Shown in pieces: positions 21,468 through 33,958 of a stretch of 64,000 bases of DNA. The notes under the pieces were generated by a model. That model was not told the origin of the DNA. It made no database searches and saw only the letters and a list, made by a program, of their open reading frames with translations. Made by a program: the position numbers and the translations under genes. Numbering within the stretch: position 1 is the stretch's first letter; each line of letters opens with the position of its first letter. The stretch comes from Endothia cerciana (Eukaryota > Ascomycota > Sordariomycetes > Diaporthales > Cryphonectriaceae), in assembly GCA_026119935.1 (NCBI GenBank), contig JALRMH010000012.1:372001-436000 (forward strand), read 5' to 3'.

Positions 21468-22542
21468 ATGTATCTGCCCGCCCTCCTCGCCGTCCTCCTC
21501 GCCCTCGCCGGCGGGGTCCTCTCCCTCCCCGGCCGGCACGCCCTCTGCGCCGGGCTCAACGGCAGCGCCGCCGCCGACACCATCCGGGTCGTCATGCCGC
21601 AGTCCGCCAGCTGCGACGGGCGCGGCGACGAGTGCACGACCGCGGACGCCGCGGCGCCGTACCTCGTAGGGTCGATGCACAGATACGACGTCACGACGGG
21701 CATGGAGCAGGCCGGGATCCTGGCGCTGATCGCGTACGAGAGCGTCGAGCTGCAGTACAGGGTGAACCAGAACGCGGGGCAGAGGGCTGCCGGGAGGGGG
21801 ACTGCCAATGAGTAAGTTGCTGTTCAAACGGGCGCATGTCTTGGGGGAAGGGGAGGGCCCGATACCCGGGATATGTAGGGGGGGAGGGGAGGCAAGGGGG
21901 AAAAGGGACGGTCGCGGTTGTTGGTTGTTGTTGTTGTTGTTTCTGTTGACCGGTGATTTGCAGGCAGAGCGGCACCTTCAATGTGGAGTATGCCAACAGC
22001 TTCCCTGAGCTGGCCAGGCTGGGCCTGAATACCTCGAATGTGTTGACGTACGTCACGAAGGACCAGTATAATTTTGCGACAGTGAGTTCTGTTCTCTTCT
22101 GACAAGGACTTCTCTGCGCATGATATTCACACGGGACACTCTAGGGGGCGTGGTATTACTCGACACATGATTTCTGCGCGGGTGCCAGGACCATGGCGAA
22201 GAACGGCAGCACCGCCTGGGACTGTGAGTCTGCTCGAGCATAGCAATACCTCCCTGCGCCCCCCCTGCCAGCCGCCTCTTTGCATCCTCACCTGAGCCCG
22301 TGAGCCAGCCAGAGCACCCGAGGCAGGTTTGCGGAACTCAGGGAACCCTGGATCATCTTCCTTGTGCAAGTTCCCCGGAAGCTCCTACTGACTCCCGAGG
22401 TGCCGCAGGGTTCCAAGAGTACATGGCCGGCTGCGATGGTCTCTCACTCTCGACGTACCCGGATGAGCTGGCCGGGCGCGTAGGATACTGGAACAACGCT
22501 ATGAAGGCGTTTGGTATCACGAATGGTACCACCAACACATAG
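21468..22542 (+). CDS. Small secreted protein of unknown function (effector- or lysozyme-like candidate)
   Basis: Four exons (21468..21811, 21964..22081, 22145..22223, 22409..22542) encode 224 aa. A clear signal peptide is followed by LPGRHALC; after that come N-glycosylation sites (NGS, NTS, NGS, NGT), a few Cys, and no membrane segment. The middle, GMEQAGILALIAYESVELQ and GRGTANEQSGTFNVEYAN, with a later GAWYYSTHDFC, resembles an uncharacterised secreted family in plant-associated ascomycetes. The glutamate in ALIAYES followed by a G-x-G-T segment recalls lysozyme-type folds, but that is a weak impression. Exon joins are all in phase with good GTAAGT/GTGAGT donors. Intron 1 carries a (TTG)n stretch. 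Confidence 0.75.
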
Positions 22543-23532
22543 AAAGGCCCGCGGAGTGCCACGGGATGACTGGCCTGCAGTGATTCTGCCTTGGGGTGCG
22601 GTGGTCTGAAGGTTATTTCGAGCCGCGGCCACAATCTGGTGTTTCTTCTCGAAGGTGTTGGTCCTCGCACGGGCACTTTGTGAAAAGAGGAGAGCCTGGC
22701 TAGCCCTCCCTCTTGACAAGCAGAATCCTCGTCTTGCGATTTTTTGGTCATCTTTCGGAGGGGGGGGGATGGGGGGCCGGCGATGGTTGGAAAACTAATC
22801 TGAACGGCAGAGGCCTCAATACACCGGTGAAGGCTTCCTCCTCTGATGGCAGGTTTGGTGGTATAACCCTTGTCACTTGAGCTCACTGGAGGTCAGATCC
22901 GTTGTAACGAGGCCATGATGACTCGTCTGAGTCTATATTATCAAAGCCGACATAGCAGATGATGTAGTTCTATCAAGATAATGTATGCGCGGATTTATAG
23001 AGAGCTCAAGTTCACGTTGATACCATGACTTCCGCCACAGATTCACAAACATTCATTGGAGTGTATCATCCGTAATTCTCTGGCACTCGTAATTCTCTGC
23101 AAAAACTACCTCATCCTCTTTGTGACGCAATGCCTTCGTTTCTCAACCCCAGTTTTTATGCCGGAGGTTTGGCCAATGCGTGTGTGAAAAGGCCGCTTCT
23201 GAGGACCCAGAGGTGATGTAGGCTAATATAGGGTTAAATACATGACTTGTTGCTCGATCCGAAAGACTACTGTGAAGAGAGGGTCTGGAGGAGAGTGTAT
23301 TTGGTGGGCAAATTTGGCCCCTTTCGCATACCTCCATGTGCTGGAGGATTTGGCATCTTGTTTCACACTTATTCCCGTTGCCAATAAGAGGCTCTGGAGA
23401 GGCGCCTTCCTTCAGGATGTACTCACATGCTACTAGAGTAGCTCCCCTAGATATAGACAAGACCAGGGCACCGGGACCCCACGTTAGGTACCCGTTTGGC
23501 AGGTATATAGGACCGTCTGCGGAGCCGGCCCC
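22543..23532. other. Convergent intergenic region
   Basis: About 1 kb between the convergent secreted-protein and amylase genes. Contains a 9-nt G run at 22760-22768. The amylase frame stays open past its stop to 23143 but without coding character. Confidence 0.45.
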
Positions 23533-25829
23533 CTAGGACGTCTGCCAGCTCGCGGACACCGTCGTCGCCGAGCAAGGGACCGTCAGCGTGTGGTTCGGGT
23601 CCGCCTCCCACGTCACGTCCCCGGAGCTGTCTACGCTGATGAACTTGTACTCCACGACGGCTCCTGGTGTCAGGTCCAGGGTGACGCCCCACAGCGGGTC
23701 GCTCGAGGTGTATTTCGAGGCGCTGAGCGCGACGGCATCGGCCGTGTTCCAGTCGCCGAGAGCCGTGATGTCTCCCGAGCTGGCGGGCGGTCCAGATCAG
23801 TCAGGCTGAAACCGACCAGCTTCAAGTAGGGGGGCGGGAAGGGAGAAGGTTGAGGTGCTTACATCTTGATCGTGGTTCCATAGGTGGTTGTGACAACCTC
23901 GTCGAAGGTGATGGCGACCGAGCTGGAGGTGCAGCTGCCAGTCGTTGTCGTCGTCGTCGACCCGCCTCCTAAGTCTGTTTAGAGACGATACCCGAGCCCA
24001 TCGTGATTCGATGCCCCAGCGTCTTGTGAAAATGCAATAATTATGAATGCTTTTTGTACATGAAGAACAGTACTATCATCTAAAAGACCCCTAGCCAAGA
24101 TCTTTTTTTTTTTTTTTTTACAGATGCCGCCCCTCCAGCACCGTCGTTACGCTCTGAAAGCCCCCCCGCCATAAGAATAGTCTCACTCACCACATAGCGA
24201 AGACCCATTGAGCGCCGCGGTCGGGTAGAACACCCGCGGCACGCCCTCACTGATTGAGACGCTCAGATCGCCACTCGAGTCCGCCGTGAAGGCCGTGCAG
24301 CTCATGACATCGGTGAGGGCCTGGCCGGCCGTGAAGCCCGTGTTCGCCGCCTCGAGCGTGACGGTCGTCGAGCCGCTCGAGCCGACGTTGCTGTAGACGC
24401 CCACGATCTGCAGGCCGGCGTTCCCCTTGCGCATGCCGATGGTGTTGGAGTCCGAGTAGATCGGCCAGGCCTGGTACGTCACCCACGTCGAGTCCTTGGA
24501 GATGGCCCAGCTGCGGATGGCGTTGAGGTCCGTGATCCAGGAGTAGAGCTCCGCGGTCGTGTCGTACCCGGACAGCCACACGGCCTCCCTGTTGTCGGGC
24601 ACGGCGCCGCCGCTGTAGTGCTGCTCCTGCCCCTCGTAGATGATGGGGATGCCGTCCGCGAGCATGGTGAAGGCGATGGCGGTCTTGGCGAGGGAGTAGT
24701 CACTGGTCAGGGAGGGGAAGCGCGGGTTGTCGTGGTTCTCGACGAAGGAGCCGTAGAGGGTCGTGTCTGTATCGGCCTTCATCTCGTTGATGCCGTTGAC
24801 CAGGTTGGAGATGCTGCCGGAGGAGGACTCAAAGGCCTGGGTGATCCAGAAGTACGCCGGGTAGTTGAGGACGCCGCTCATATACTGTTGGTATGGCGTG
24901 ACGACGGCTGGGTCCCCGTCGTCGACCTCGCCGACCAGGTACACGCCGGCAGCGTCCTCGAAGCCTGGGGTAAAGTTGTAGTTGAGCTCGTACGCGCTGT
25001 CGAGGCGGATGCCGTCTATGCCGTACGTGGAGACAACGTCGGCGATCCAGTCATACCAGACCGAGTACACATCGTCGTCCTCGGTAGCCAGGTCGGGAAG
25101 CGGAACGCTCGTGTCGCCTTCCCAGCAGTCCTGGACGGATGTGATGTCGTCATAGTCAATCGCGCAGTACGAGTGGAAGTACGACTCTGAGTTGAAGGGG
25201 TTGAAGGTGCTGTAGTCGATATCCTCGGGGGACCCATCGTAGGCAAAGTGGTTGGTGACGACGTCCAGCATTAGGTACATACCCCGGTCATGGAGGGCGG
25301 TGGACAGGGCCGTCAGGTCGGAAGCTGAGCCGAACTTTGAGTTCACCGAGTAGATGTCTTGAGCCCAATAGCCCTGTGCATGACATGCGATCAGTCCGTG
25401 GTTGGAGACAGGGATTTGGGGCGCCGGGGAGATGTTGGTCCATTATTCAATGGGGGGGGGGGGGAGGGTGTCCCAGGATCAAGGAAGAGGTTTCTGAAGA
25501 TAAGGAACAGAAGCCTTGCTCACATGGTACGCCGCGCCGTCAGTCGTATCGCCCTCTAACTGTGCCACGTAAGGGGATATCCATATGGCCGTGAAGCCCA
25601 TGTCCTGGATGTAGTCCAGTTTGCTGATCAGGCCTTCCCAGGTACCACCGCAGTAGACCCCCTCAGATGCATCGCAAGCCGCTGTGGTGGAAAGGTCCGT
25701 GCGGGCGAAGCGGTCGGTCATTACCTGGTAGATACTCTGAGAACGCCATTCTGCGGGAGTCAGGCACACGACGGGGGAGACAAGCAATGCTGCCACGAGC
25801 AGAGGCAGAAGGTGGCCTTCAGAGAACAT
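23533..25829 (-). CDS. Secreted alpha-amylase, GH13 catalytic domain plus C-terminal starch-binding CBM20
   Basis: Cuts internal alpha-1,4 bonds of starch outside the cell. Four exons (25829..25524, 25373..24191, 23968..23863, 23779..23533) give 613 aa. A signal peptide ends near SPVVC. GH13 motifs: DVVTNHF, GIDGIRLDSAYE (nucleophile Asp about 224), LVGEVDDGD (acid/base Glu about 250), and FVENHDNPRF (transition-state Asp about 315). After a short Gly-Ser-Thr linker (about 497-506) comes CBM20: VAITFDEVVTTTYGTTIKI, LGDWNTADAVALSASKYTS, LWGVTLDLTPGAVVEYKFI and a starch-binding DVTWEADPNH. The start at 25829 immediately precedes the signal peptide. Intron 1 has 13 consecutive G (25452-25464), and intron 2 has 17 T (24103-24119) and falls at the catalytic-linker boundary. 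Confidence 0.95.
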
Positions 25830-28207
25830 GTTGCCGGTATACCACTTAGCTAAGGACAGAGAACAGAAAGTAGATACAGGCGGGCGCCACAAGATCTCCT
25901 TCGAACAGCACGACGAGACCGACAAACCTTGACCGCAACACCAGGGATATATATGTCCAAGCACATGTCCAGACTCACGGATGCCCAGGGGGATTTGATA
26001 ATGTGAGGACCGCAGGATTAGGCCTAGAGGGTAGGAACAGGGCCAATACCATCCCAAATTGTGTGCTGCCTGTCTGCGTCGCCCCACCATAACCATCATA
26101 TGCCCCTTGCATTGTATCTCCCCTTGCTCTCATATTTGGCAGTTGTCGGGAAGAGACACGTCTCTGGTGTCCTGTGATGGAGTCCAAACATGTGATAGCC
26201 TCGCGGGGAAATCATCGGCGGTAAAGGCGAAATCGCCATTGTATTCTGGGGCAAGTCCCGGCAGGCTGTGGTGGGCAGGCAAGCGGCGCACCCATCATCT
26301 GACCCTCGGTGACACATGACGGATGCGGCAAGTGAGAGAAAGAGGAAAGAGATGCCTTAAAAATTCCAGGAGAGGTTCGGGATTGAGGAACACGACTGGC
26401 GGGAAGAAAAATGTGATAGCTCTCATAAGACCGTGAACGGGCCGACCCAGGGAATTGCATCAAGGGTAGGACCTATCAAGAGGCTGAGGACAGCTGCGAG
26501 GTGGTCAGCTGCGGCGTTTCACTGGGGTGTTTGTGTCTGGGGAAAAAGCCTTGTCTGGTGGGCACCTGCACGTTTGCCCCATACACATACCTCGAAATCT
26601 CGGCCCTAGTTGGATTAAGTTTAAACGGCTACCGAATCCTCGGCAATTTAGCCATTACCTACATAACCCCAGAGTCTGACGTTCGCGACGTCCTCGAAGC
26701 AGCAGAGACGTTGATATCGCAACGTGGACGGGTTATCAACTTGATAACCTCCAGCGTGTTTGGGCAAAGCCTAAGCCGACTTCGACTGGCTTTTGAAGGG
26801 GGCATCAACTCGGCTGATTCGCCTTTCTCCTGCGGCAAACATGGAAGACGTTTGGAACGGAACCGCCACCCGAAGACCCGGGAATGTGAAGTTTCTGGTT
26901 CGGCCGACTGACGGACTGCAAGGTGCGGTATATCGCCGACGTCTGCCCGGGCCTTGGACACACTGGTCGGAGAAGTGGCCGGCATCAACACCCGGACATG
27001 GAGCTTCCTCCGTGTGGATGCTGCAACACAGGAGGGGGGGCAGCCGGTCATGGTCCGCAGTAAGCCCGCTGAGCAGGATGCCATGGCGAAGCAGCATCCA
27101 TGATGCTAGTTGAGTCTAGTACGGCCTCTTCCGTGAGCCCTTCCCGCTCACACGGCATGTCCCTGAAGGGAAGAGAAACATCTTTCTGTTGTGAGTGTCC
27201 ATGAATCGACCTTCGTGGGTAACGGGCATGCCTGAAGCTTAATTGAGAGAGGACAGGCCATCGAAGAAAGAAGAGTCGGTCTTCTGAAAGACTGTACGGA
27301 CAGCACGGCGTGTGCATTCCGCCGAAGCAGCCTGGTATCGTCTGTACCAGTCTTGAGCATCTTGCTGAGACTTCAGCCTGGTGGAGCATCAAGCTAGACG
27401 TCGTCCCCACCCAACTCAAAGGCTCAATTAGTTATGCCGAGATCGATAGTGGCAGTGTGGTCTCGGACCGATGCTCGCCCGGCCTCCGTACTGCTTCAGC
27501 AAGAGGCAGGCTATGAGCTCACCGTGCAGTCATGTGTCAATTATCCAGAGGAGCGATACGATACCTGATGGTGGAATGTCCGGCCAGCCGAGCTGCGCCG
27601 GCCACACCGGGACCTCGGCCATGGTTATGGGAGTGAAGGAACCCGGAGGGAGACGGGAGGGCGTGCGGTTTGAGGTGCTGTGTCCGCATCATTGCCGTTA
27701 TTGTCGGGTTCGAGGATTGCCTGCAATGACACTCTATTGGAGTCGTCAACCCAATCATAGATGACACGCTGCCGCTGCCTGGGAAGCCTGACTGGGACTG
27801 GAAATGTTGTAGCTCGGTGCAGGTGGTTGTGAATATTGTCGGGGCGAGAGCGTAGGCCCTTCTTCACGGCTGCAAAGCGATTCAGGTGCCAAGGCAAGGT
27901 TAGCGCCCGCCTCAACTGCGTTGATTGGCTGCGCTCGCCCCAGTGAGAGTCAGCCTTATCGTTATCAGTCGGGCCTAAACTTTTTCAAAATTTCGAGGCA
28001 GGATCGTCTTGCGACCGGGCGTTGCGTCCATCCTGCCTTATTCTTTTTCACTGCTTGTCGAGGCCGACGACTTTTTCATCTTCTCTTCCACTGTTTGTTG
28101 TCGCGCAAGCATCCTTCTCCGGCCGCACGATCACGATTACGACTCGGTCTGTCTGTCCTTACTTGGAAACCCCTTCCATTCTACATTTCTCGACGCAACC
28201 CATCGTC
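25830..28207. other. Divergent intergenic region between amylase and FKBP genes
   Basis: About 2.4 kb. Holds the amylase promoter (right to left) and the FKBP promoter and leader (28000-28207, pyrimidine-rich). A minus-strand TATA-like stretch lies at 25946-25955. Open frames inside (for example 26659..27084 minus) resemble no protein. Confidence 0.45.
25946..25955 (-). promoter_or_regulatory. Putative TATA box of the amylase gene
   Basis: CATATATATC on the minus strand, about 118 nt upstream of the amylase ATG, a normal distance for a highly expressed fungal secreted enzyme. Only the motif and its position support it. Confidence 0.4.
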
Positions 28208-29926
28208 ATGGCACCTCTGCAGCCTGTCGCCCTCTATGGGCTTGAGATACCTCCTGGCGACATCTTGGTCCCAGTCACCCAGTCTGGTAGCGTTACTGTG
28301 AGTACAGATGCCCCAATCCCTCCTAGCCAACTCCCTCGCCCACCACAGCGCCGATTGCGCATCGCGACGAAGCGCACCGGGCACTCTTTCCTCCACCCAT
28401 CTCTGCACCTGACGCAATAGCTCACAAGGTCAGATCCGCCTGACCATGGCTGCCATTGACCCCACCGAGGAAGTCGAGGACGACGGCCAGCCCCCTCGAC
28501 GACCCCGTTCTACCCTCAAGCTCATCAAGCAGTCCTTTGACGACACCCAGCTTGATGACGACTCCGAGGACGAGGACGAATACTTGCGCCAGCTCCTCGC
28601 CGGTGGCGACGACTCCGAGGACGACTCCGAGGACGACGAAGATGACGAGGCCAACGGTGGCCCCAGCGACCCCTCCAAGTCCAAGAGGGCTCTCAGGGCC
28701 GCCGCCCTCCAGGAGCTTCTCGAGGCTACCAAGGACGGCGAGTCGGACGAGGAGATGGTCGATGACGAGCCTGAAAAGAAGACTAAGAAGGCAAACGGCA
28801 CCAAGGGTGTCGCGAACGGCAAGGGCAAGGCCAAGGCTACCGAGGTTGACGAGGATGTCGATGACGAGGACGAGGAGGACGAGGAGGACGAGCTGCAGGG
28901 CCTCGACCTGCAGCAGTTCACCATCTGCACCCTCGACACTGAGGCTGTAAGTACACCGCCCCGACTGCTCTCAAGCGCCCAAGCTAAACAATCGCGTAGC
29001 ACTGCCAGCAGCCTCTTGACCTGACCGTTGGCGAGGGCGAGAAGGCCTTCTTCGTCAACACTGGAACCCACACTGTCTACGTCACGGGTAACTACGTCTT
29101 CGATGAGGAGAACGCCTCCGAGAGCGACGAGGGCTCCGACGATGACGAGTACGACCTTCCTCCGGGAATGGACGAGCTTATTGGTGACGGGTCCGAGGAC
29201 GAGCTCGACGACATCGATGGCGTCGGCCGTGTCGAGGAAGTCGATACTGATGAAGAAGAGGCCCCTAAGCTAGTCGAGACCAAGAAGGGCAAGAACAAGC
29301 GCGCTGCTGATGACGAGGCCGACGGTCTTGATGACCTGATCGCCAAGGAGGGACCGAAGCTGAGCAAGAAGCAAGCCAAGAAGCTCAAGAACAACGAGGG
29401 CAAGGCCGTCGCTGCCGAGAAGGACACTCCCAAGTCCGAGAAGAAGGTCCAGTTCGCCAAGGACCTGGAGCAGGGCCCTAGTGGCTCCCCCGCCGAGAAG
29501 GCGAAGCAGGGCGACAAGGCCAAGAAGCCTGCTACTAGTGTCCGGGTTGAGAAGGGTGTGACCATTGACGACCGCAAGGTCGGCACCGGCCGCACCGCCA
29601 AGCCTGGCGACAAGGTCGGCATGCGGTACATCGGTAAGCTCGAGAACGGCAAGATCTTCGACGGTAAGTTCCCCTCGCGATCGTCCAGATAATAGACCGG
29701 GTGCTAACGTCTCTTCACAGCCAATAAGAAGGGCCCTCCCTTTTCCTTCAAGCTGGGCAAGGGCGAAGTCATCGAGGGCTGGGACATTGGTGTCAAGGGC
29801 ATGGCCATCGGCGGCGAGCGACGTTTGACGATTCCAGCCAACAAGGCATATGGCAGTAAGAGCATGCCAGGCATCCCGGGCAACAGCACCCTGATCTTCG
29901 ACATCAAGCTGTTGGAGATCAAGTAA
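28208..29926 (+). CDS. FPR4: Nucleolar FK506-binding peptidyl-prolyl isomerase (Fpr3/Fpr4 type)
   Basis: Proline isomerase acting on histone tails and ribosome assembly in the nucleolus. Four exons (28208..28297, 28434..28946, 29000..29663, 29721..29926) encode 490 aa. Order of parts: a nucleoplasmin-like N-terminus (VALYGLEIPPGD, IRLTMAAIDPTEE), long acidic tracts with DSEDD repeats, an FTICTLDTEAHCQQPLDL / YVTGNYVFDEEN segment, basic Lys-rich stretches typical of nucleolar targeting, then the FKBP domain from about residue 385 (GDKVGMRYIGKLENGKIFD, GEVIEGWDIGVKGMAIGGERR, IPANKAYG, LIFDIKLLEIK). The FKBP catalytic pocket residues look complete. Fpr3 and Fpr4 cannot be told apart by eye. Confidence 0.95.
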
Positions 29927-31308
29927 AGGCTCGCCTCCGCCGTGTCTCCACGATGAGAGAGGGTATGAAAAGGCAGGACCATAGTCTGGTTTATTTTGTC
30001 AGAAATCAGGCCGGTGATCGTTTGCGGTCTCACGGGGCCCCGTGAGGATCGGTCTACGGTACTATCTTCCCACATTTTCACGTGGGCCGAACCTCTGAGT
30101 TGGCTACGGACCTGTTGGTTTCAGCAACGGAGTCCTCTGACCTGCACGCAGTCTGCGAGGAGTCCGGTCACCACGGACGCGGGAAGCAGATTCTGTCAGA
30201 GGGGATGACGAGGTCGACATTGCATCCGGACGGCGTATAAAATTTGAGGGTTTCCTGGGGTTTCGTTAAGTCTATTGAATTTTCCTTTTGCTGCCCGACT
30301 GCATTCGGGTCTGTACCGCAGACAATCCGGCCAAGTGAGCTCTACTGAATGAAGAATAATTTCTGAACAATCCAAAATTTTCTCATGTGTGCTATGATTA
30401 TGTATGACACAGGACGAACCAGCCCGGGAGGTCAAGTCTTGCAAGGAAAGCACAGTGGTCACTGACCAGCCAATGTTTCCTCCCGAAGTTGCGGCCTCCT
30501 ATTAACTTGCCATGATTTGTGATGAGCAGGAGCAGCTCAGCTGAAAGGTCAAGTGCGATATGCAAAGAGTTGTTGATTTTGGAGCTCTTGTTCTGGCCCC
30601 TCCGTCGCTCAACTTCCTCTTCCCCTAGTCTTCTTAGCACAACTCCTCCAGTTTCTTACTCTGGGGGAGGCCCTCGTCTCGGAAATCTGTTCTTTCTTCT
30701 CTCTCTCTCTCTCTCTTTCTACTATTGGTCTTGTTTGAGGTTCTAAGGATGACAGTCTTTTCGTTAGCGACCCATATGACCTCTCATTGAACGAGATGAA
30801 GAGGAGGCATTCCAAAGACGAGAGCCACCCGGCGTCAATCATTGTTGTGGAGGAAGCATCCTTTTCGACAGAGGCCGCACCAAACTGTTCACCGCCCTCC
30901 AAGCTTCATCGTCAGGGCTCAAGACTAGTATCAGCTTTGAGGTCACTTGGAAATCGTAGCCACGGTGAGTAATCTTGAAGACATCCCTGCAGAGACCCTA
31001 CGGTGCGATCAAGACTGAGCCTCCTCGACTGCGTGTCTCTAGCTTCCGCACTTTCTGGGGCTCTTGAGGCCCACACCGCGTTGAGTGCATCACACGAGAG
31101 CTCGCAATCCAGGGGTCAGCCACGGAATCAGGTGCCCTCCGGAACCGTCTTCAGAACAGACTTCAACTTCAAAAGGATGGCATCCACTTTCTTCCGAACC
31201 CCCATTGAGCCCACTGTTGTTTGGCGACCTGCTGTCAAGGGGCGACCTTCACTTCAGTCCTAGGAGACTGCATCTGCAAAGCTCCCAACACCGCTTCCGG
31301 AGGGTGAT
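29927..31308. other. Intergenic region between FPR4 and the kinase
   Basis: About 1.4 kb, tandem orientation. Contains a (TC)n run near 30697-30716. No gene recognised; the right end (31150-31308) is probably the kinase leader. Confidence 0.45.
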
Positions 31309-33958
31309 ATGGAGTCATCCAACTCCGCATCCAAGTCGAGCCCGACTTCCAGTGTCTACACCGTCAAGCAATCCGACTCGACCGGCAAGACATCTGTCGA
31401 GTCTAAAACGTCCTCCAGCAAGGATCGTTCATCGGAAAAAAAGAGCCCCCTGACAAAATGGAAAACCCAGCAGCACCCTCCGCTGATCATACCAGAGACC
31501 GCCAATGGCAATCTTGACACTATCCAGGAAAAGGACGACGAACAAGAAACCGTCCCAACCGTCATCACCGCAGAGAAAGCCGCCGCTGCCAAGATCTTCC
31601 TTGAGACATACTACAACGATGTTCTAACCAAGCCCAGTCAGCTTGAGGTGCGCCTGCGCTTCTTGGAAAGTGAGCTCTGGCGCATAGGCGACGCGGTGTC
31701 TGCCACCGAAAAGGACCAGCTGCGCGCCCAATTCCACCGCAATGAGACGCATCATCTGCGGCAGACGCGGGTCATGAAGGCCCGAACCCTGAAGTCGTTG
31801 GCCGAAGGCAAGGGTGCAGCTTCTTCTTGCTGCAACGACTACCAGGCCGTCAAGGCGCTTGGAAAAGGGAGCTTTGGTGTTGTTAGGCTTGTCCGGGAGA
31901 AGCCGAAACCGGGTGACGATCCTTCTCATAAGAGAGTATATGCAATGAAAGTCATTCGCAAATCCGGAATGCTTCGCACCAGCCAGGAAGGCCATCTCAG
32001 GGCCGAACGAGACTTCCTCGTTGCTTCTGAGGGATCCCGGTGGTACGTTGGCTTGCTGGTTCCTATGTATTATCGAGCTGCTAATGACAACCTGACAGGA
32101 TCGTCCCTTTGATCTCTAGTTTTCAAGACGCGGCCAATCTCTACTTGGTCATGGACTACATGCCAGGTGGCGATTTTCTTGGTCTCCTAATCAGGGAGAA
32201 CGTCCTCAGCGAGCCCGTTGCACGCTTCTACACCGCCGAGATGATTGTATGTGTCGAGGAGGCCCACGCGCTGCACTGCATCCATCGCGATATTAAGCCT
32301 GATAACTTTCTCGTATCAGCGTCAGGTCACCTGAAGATATCGGACTTCGGTCTTGCTTTCGATGGGCACTGGTCGCACGATACCTCGTATTACCATGCCA
32401 GCCGCTACTCAATCATCCAGAAGCTGAATCTCAAGGCCGAGGGCGACGAGCAAGATAGACAAGATGCGCAGACTCTCTCGCAAAGTGTTAAGTGGAGTCC
32501 CAACATCACGATAGGCCTCAACAAACATGAGAAGAAAAACCTTTGGGATGGGGAGCCTCTATTGCGGTGGCGAAATCGCTGTGGGATGAGAGACTCGGCC
32601 AAGTCGGTCGTAGGAACCAGCCAATATATGGCCCCAGAGGTGGTTCAAGGCACTGCGTATGACGGTCGCTGCGACTGGTGGAGCATCGGCGTCATCCTCT
32701 ACGAATGTCTCTACGGCCACACGCCGTTTCTGTCGGACGAGGGAAGGCAGCAGACGAAGCAGAATATCTTGGTGAACTCCCTTGAACCTCTCTACTCCTT
32801 AGACGTACTGGAACTGACTTTGAGCCTACGCAGAATCATCGATCGACCTTCTCATTCCCAACCCGCCCTTTCGTCTCCGGCCGCTGCCAGCATCTCATTG
32901 CCAGCATCATGCAAGACAAGGAGACACGGCTATGCAGTCGACGCTATCAATTCAAGGATATGCAGCACCGCTCACAGCAATCTGCAAGCAGCGGCGGGAG
33001 CAGAGGAAGCCAGACGGATTTCGCAGGACGCTTTGTCTTTCCCTATGATGCCGAGGATATCAAAGCCCACAGGTGGTTCAAAGGCGTGCCTTGGGACAGA
33101 CTCCACGAGCTCGACCCGCCATTCGTGCCGATGATTCGGTCTCCGGATGACACCCAGTACTTTAACGAGGACGAGCCCATCACGGACCTATCTGACACTG
33201 ATGATGATGACGACGAGGACCAGCCATTGCCGGAGCCTGAGTCGTCCATACCAGTCATCAACTTGGGCACTGCAGCCGGTCGGGATGGGGCTGGTGATAA
33301 TGTCACGCTGGCGCCAACCGCACCTGGCCAAGATCCTTCGTCGGCGTCTACTGTCCACCGTATACAGCAACCTACCCCACCAAGCTCGAACCCTTCCTCT
33401 CCGGTCCGAGGTGAAGGCCAGGCCTCTACCACACCTAAGGCAGCCGCGGCTAGCCCTACACCTACAGCCACATCTAAGCGCGCTGAACGCGAGGCCAATC
33501 TTGCCGAAGCTCTTGGAGCCTTTGACGGAAGCATACAGCATGCGGTACGGTCTTGGCTGACCTTGCCTTACGACAGTCTCCGTCTGCGTAATTTTGAGCT
33601 CCAAGTGGACGCAGAACCGGGACTGCGCCCGTCGGAGCGGGATGCTCTGAAAGCTCTCGTGCGGATGTACGGTCGGAAAGAGAAGAAGAGGCCACGGGAT
33701 CGGCTGCTGCGTGACCCTTCGACAAAGAAGGCCGTGCTAGAGGAGCGAAAGAAGACGGCGTTCATGGGATATGATTGGCAGCGGATACAGGCACCGTCTG
33801 TGTCTGCAATGATGATGACGGGGTCGTCTGTTTCGGTGCACGGCGGGGAAGCCGGCTCGGAAGTACAGCCGGGGTTGCAAGCAATTGCTACCACGAACGG
33901 CTTTCAGATGACGAGTCGAGCGCTAGAGCCTGCGCCGAGTGCAGGCGGAGGAGGCTAG
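31309..33958 (+). CDS. NDR/LATS-related AGC serine/threonine protein kinase with long C-terminal tail
   Basis: Three exons (31309..32042, 32099..32771, 32834..33958) encode 843 aa. An N-terminal Ser-rich region precedes an NDR-type Mob-binding helix (KIFLETYYNDVLTKPSQLEVR). Kinase motifs: GKGSFGVV (about residue 184), AMKVIRK, HRDIKPDNFLV (about 306), DFGLAFD (about 326), then about 95 residues before MAPEVV (about 423), as in NDR kinases with an inhibitory insert. The AGC tail is visible (AHRWFKGVPWDRLHELDPPFVP, DDTQYFNEDEP), followed by an acidic patch and ~250 residues of Pro/Ser-rich and basic sequence. The substrate-loop wording (VVGTSQYMAPE) differs from COT1/Cbk1, so this is probably the second, poorly studied fungal NDR-like kinase. 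Confidence 0.87.

Noticed and set aside
23143..23532. Open frame continuing past the amylase TAG for about 130 codons
   Set aside because: The stop context is TAG-G, not leaky. The residues look random with no third-position bias, and the protein ends normally at the CBM20 end. Useful as a control showing that post-stop frames can be open by chance.
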